Assembly (NCBI GenBank): GCA_964400105.1
Contig: CAYNTG010000058.1
Span: 1 to 14,654, forward strand
Origin: CAYNTG01 sp964400105
GTDB taxonomy: Bacteria; UBP14; UBA6098
Direction: 5' to 3'
DNA length: 14,654 nucleotides
In this document: piece by piece, positions 13,713 through 14,654 of the stretch
Layout: each line of letters begins with the position of its first letter
Position numbering within the stretch: position 1 is the first letter of the stretch
Position numbers and translations under genes: made by a program
The notes under the pieces: model-generated
Told to the model about the DNA's origin: nothing
The model's database searches: none
Seen by the model: only the letters and a program-made list of their open reading frames with translations

Positions 13713-13985
13713 CTAAAATTTGATAGCGAATCGGTCGAATTCGCCTCCAAAATCTTCCTCGAAAAGCCTTAAATCGGTGACGGTCGCGCTCGATGGGCCG
13801 CGCCGCAAAGAGGCAATATATTCATTTACAGAAGCATCTTCACCCTCGACGACCGTTTCCACACCGCCATCCGGTTTGTTGCAAACCCATCCTGCAAGAT
13901 GAAACCGTTCCGCCAAACGCGCGGCGAACCATCGAAATCCAACGCCCTGAACATAACCATCGACTTCTATCCGCACCCTTTTCAT
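13713..13985 (-). CDS. acyP: Acylphosphatase
   Basis: 90 residues, the normal length. It hydrolyses carboxyl-phosphate anhydrides such as acyl phosphates in the cytoplasm. The signature GYVQGVGFRWFA carries catalytic Arg18, and the second motif GWVCNKPDGGVE contains Asn36, so both active-site residues are present. The C-terminal FGGEFDRFAIKF matches the final strand of the fold. The ATG at 13985 overlaps the stop of the upstream SLOG gene as ATGA, with GGGTGGA just before it, so translation is coupled. It is the last gene of a two-gene minus-strand unit and converges on the lipoprotein gene. Confidence 0.95.
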   Translation of the reverse strand: MKRVRIEVDGYVQGVGFRWFAARLAERFHLAGWVCNKPDGGVETVVEGEDASVNEYIASLRRGPSSATVTDLRLFEEDFGGEFDRFAIKF

Positions 13986-14449
13986 TTTCCACCCAACTTT
14001 TTCTCAATAATGGCCACCGCCTCCTCCGGCGATGCCGAGGCTACCACGCCGTCGATGGACCAATCGCAAAAAAGCGTAACAACCGGTTTGCCGAGTTGCA
14101 AAAAATATGCTATCTCGCTGAGCGTGCCATAACGCCCGCCCACGGCGATAGCGGCGTCGGCCGAGTGAGCGATAATGCTGTTTCTCGCGACGCCGATGCC
14201 GGTGGCTATCGGGATTTGCACGTAGAAATTTGCGCTGCCGCGTTTTTTCCCCGGAAGAACACCGATCGTTATGCCGCCCACAGAAGATGCCCCTAAACAC
14301 GCCGATCTCATCACCCCTCCCATTCCACCACAAATAAGCTGCCAGTCGCGCTCCGCGATCAATTCGCCGATCCTCTCTGCCGCATCTATAACTGGTTTTT
14401 CCGCATATCTTCCGCCTATCACGGCAATTTGCCTAATCTTACTTTTCAT
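13982..14449 (-). CDS. SLOG-fold protein, TIGR00725-like (LOG/lysine decarboxylase-like superfamily)
   Basis: 155 residues. A Rossmann-type start IAVIGGRY is followed by ICGGMGGVMRSACLGA (about 39-54), the nucleotide-binding loop of the superfamily, then VARNSIIAHSADAAIAVGG and GRYGTLSEI (106-113), the conserved second motif. Related LOG proteins release free cytokinin-like bases from nucleotides, but the small TIGR00725-type members are uncharacterised and the substrate here is unknown. The start at 14449 is preceded on the minus strand by TGGGAC. It overlaps acyP by 4 bases. The tRNA-Pro terminator lies just upstream, so this gene probably has its own promoter within about 40 bases, which I could not identify. 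Confidence 0.88.
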   Translation of the reverse strand: MKSKIRQIAVIGGRYAEKPVIDAAERIGELIAERDWQLICGGMGGVMRSACLGASSVGGITIGVLPGKKRGSANFYVQIPIATGIGVARNSIIAHSADAAIAVGGRYGTLSEIAYFLQLGKPVVTLFCDWSIDGVVASASPEEAVAIIEKKLGGK

Positions 14450-14470
14450 GGTAAAGTCCCATGCAAATGT

Positions 14471-14492
14471 AAAAAAAACAGGACATCTGTCC
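14471..14492 (-). terminator. Intrinsic terminator after tRNA-Pro
   Basis: On the minus strand GGAC-AGAT-GTCC (14492-14481) forms a tetraloop hairpin, followed by TG and eight T. It lies 13 bases past the tRNA 3' end, so it would stop the tRNA transcript before the SLOG gene. Confidence 0.65.
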
Positions 14493-14504
14493 AGAAATAA
14501 AAAA

Positions 14505-14578
14505 TCGGGACGCCCAGATTTGAACTGGGGACCTTTCGGCCCCGAACCGAACGCGCTACCAAACTGCGCTACGCCCCG
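14505..14578 (-). tRNA. tRNA-Pro, anticodon CGG
   Basis: 74 bases with a full cloverleaf. Acceptor CGGGGCG pairs with CGTCCCG (one G-U pair), the D stem is GCGC/GCGC, the anticodon stem TTCGG/CCGAA holds the loop TTCGGGG with anticodon CGG, and the T arm CCCAG-TTCAAAT-CTGGG has the usual TTCAAAT loop. The first pair C1-G72 and discriminator A73 fit proline. The 3' CCA is not encoded (TTTT follows), so a CCA-adding enzyme is needed. CGG reads the CCG codon. Confidence 0.96.
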
Positions 14579-14608
14579 AAAAAAGACTCAACGGTTCAAC
14601 TCACAGAA

Positions 14609-14634
14609 TTTATATGAGTTTGAGAAATTTGCAA
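14609..14634 (-). promoter_or_regulatory. Possible promoter of tRNA-Pro
   Basis: On the minus strand TTGCAA (14634-14629) and TATAAA (14614-14609) are 14 bases apart; shifting the -10 to TAAATT gives 16. It lies about 30 bases before the tRNA 5' end. The position is right but the spacing is poor. Confidence 0.33.
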
Positions 14635-14654
14635 GCGAAAATTTAATATATCTT

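Noticed and set aside
1..14654. CRISPR array, prophage, insertion sequence, or rRNA
   Set aside because: No regularly spaced repeats, transposase, integrase, phage structural genes or rRNA segments are visible; the R-M enzyme is the only defence-related gene.

Overview
This window looks like a metagenome-assembled scaffold from an uncultured diderm bacterium. The GC content is moderate, and two 100-base N runs (1113-1212, 12472-12571) are conventional scaffold gaps. The Gram-negative-type envelope is inferred from a SurA-like protein, two lipoprotein parvulins and two Spy/CpxP-like periplasmic proteins. The style (tandem parvulins, Spy-like proteins behind an ECF sigma factor, frequent TTG starts) would fit the FCB group or a neighbouring candidate phylum. 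That placement is a guess; nothing here is a phylogenetic marker I can score.

Layout. (1) 2330 to 1, minus strand: a single-chain restriction-modification enzyme (type IIG / Eco57I-like). It runs off the left edge and is interrupted by gap 1, which removes SAM motif I. A palindromic, structured repeat abuts the gap and is read in frame through the gene. (2) 2331-2552: a divergent promoter region with a near-consensus promoter and a small leader hairpin in front of valS. (3) 2553-9470, plus strand: valS, then a tightly packed envelope-folding cluster of two lipoprotein PpiC-type parvulins, one SurA-like periplasmic chaperone and a YjbQ-family enzyme. The last three genes use TTG starts and follow the preceding stop by about 10 or 1 bases, or overlap it. 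(4) 9657-12470: an exported protein of unknown function, then an ECF sigma factor, a single-pass membrane protein that is probably its anti-sigma factor, and two Spy/CpxP-like periplasmic proteins. (5) Gap 2, followed by an inverted repeat, a promoter, a 49-residue membrane-anchored small protein, three palindromes that abut exactly, and an acidic lipoprotein of unknown function (13108-13692). (6) Minus strand: a tRNA-Pro(CGG) with an intrinsic terminator, then a SLOG-fold protein (TIGR00725-like) overlapping acylphosphatase by 4 bases.

How the parts work together. The parvulin/SurA cluster should receive exported proteins and assist outer-membrane protein folding. The ECF cassette looks like an envelope- or metal-stress sensor in which periplasmic Spy-like proteins and a membrane anti-sigma control the sigma factor, reminiscent in layout of CnrYXH. 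This cassette is the best candidate here for an undescribed variant system. The structured repeats at both gap edges suggest that repeats caused the assembly breaks.
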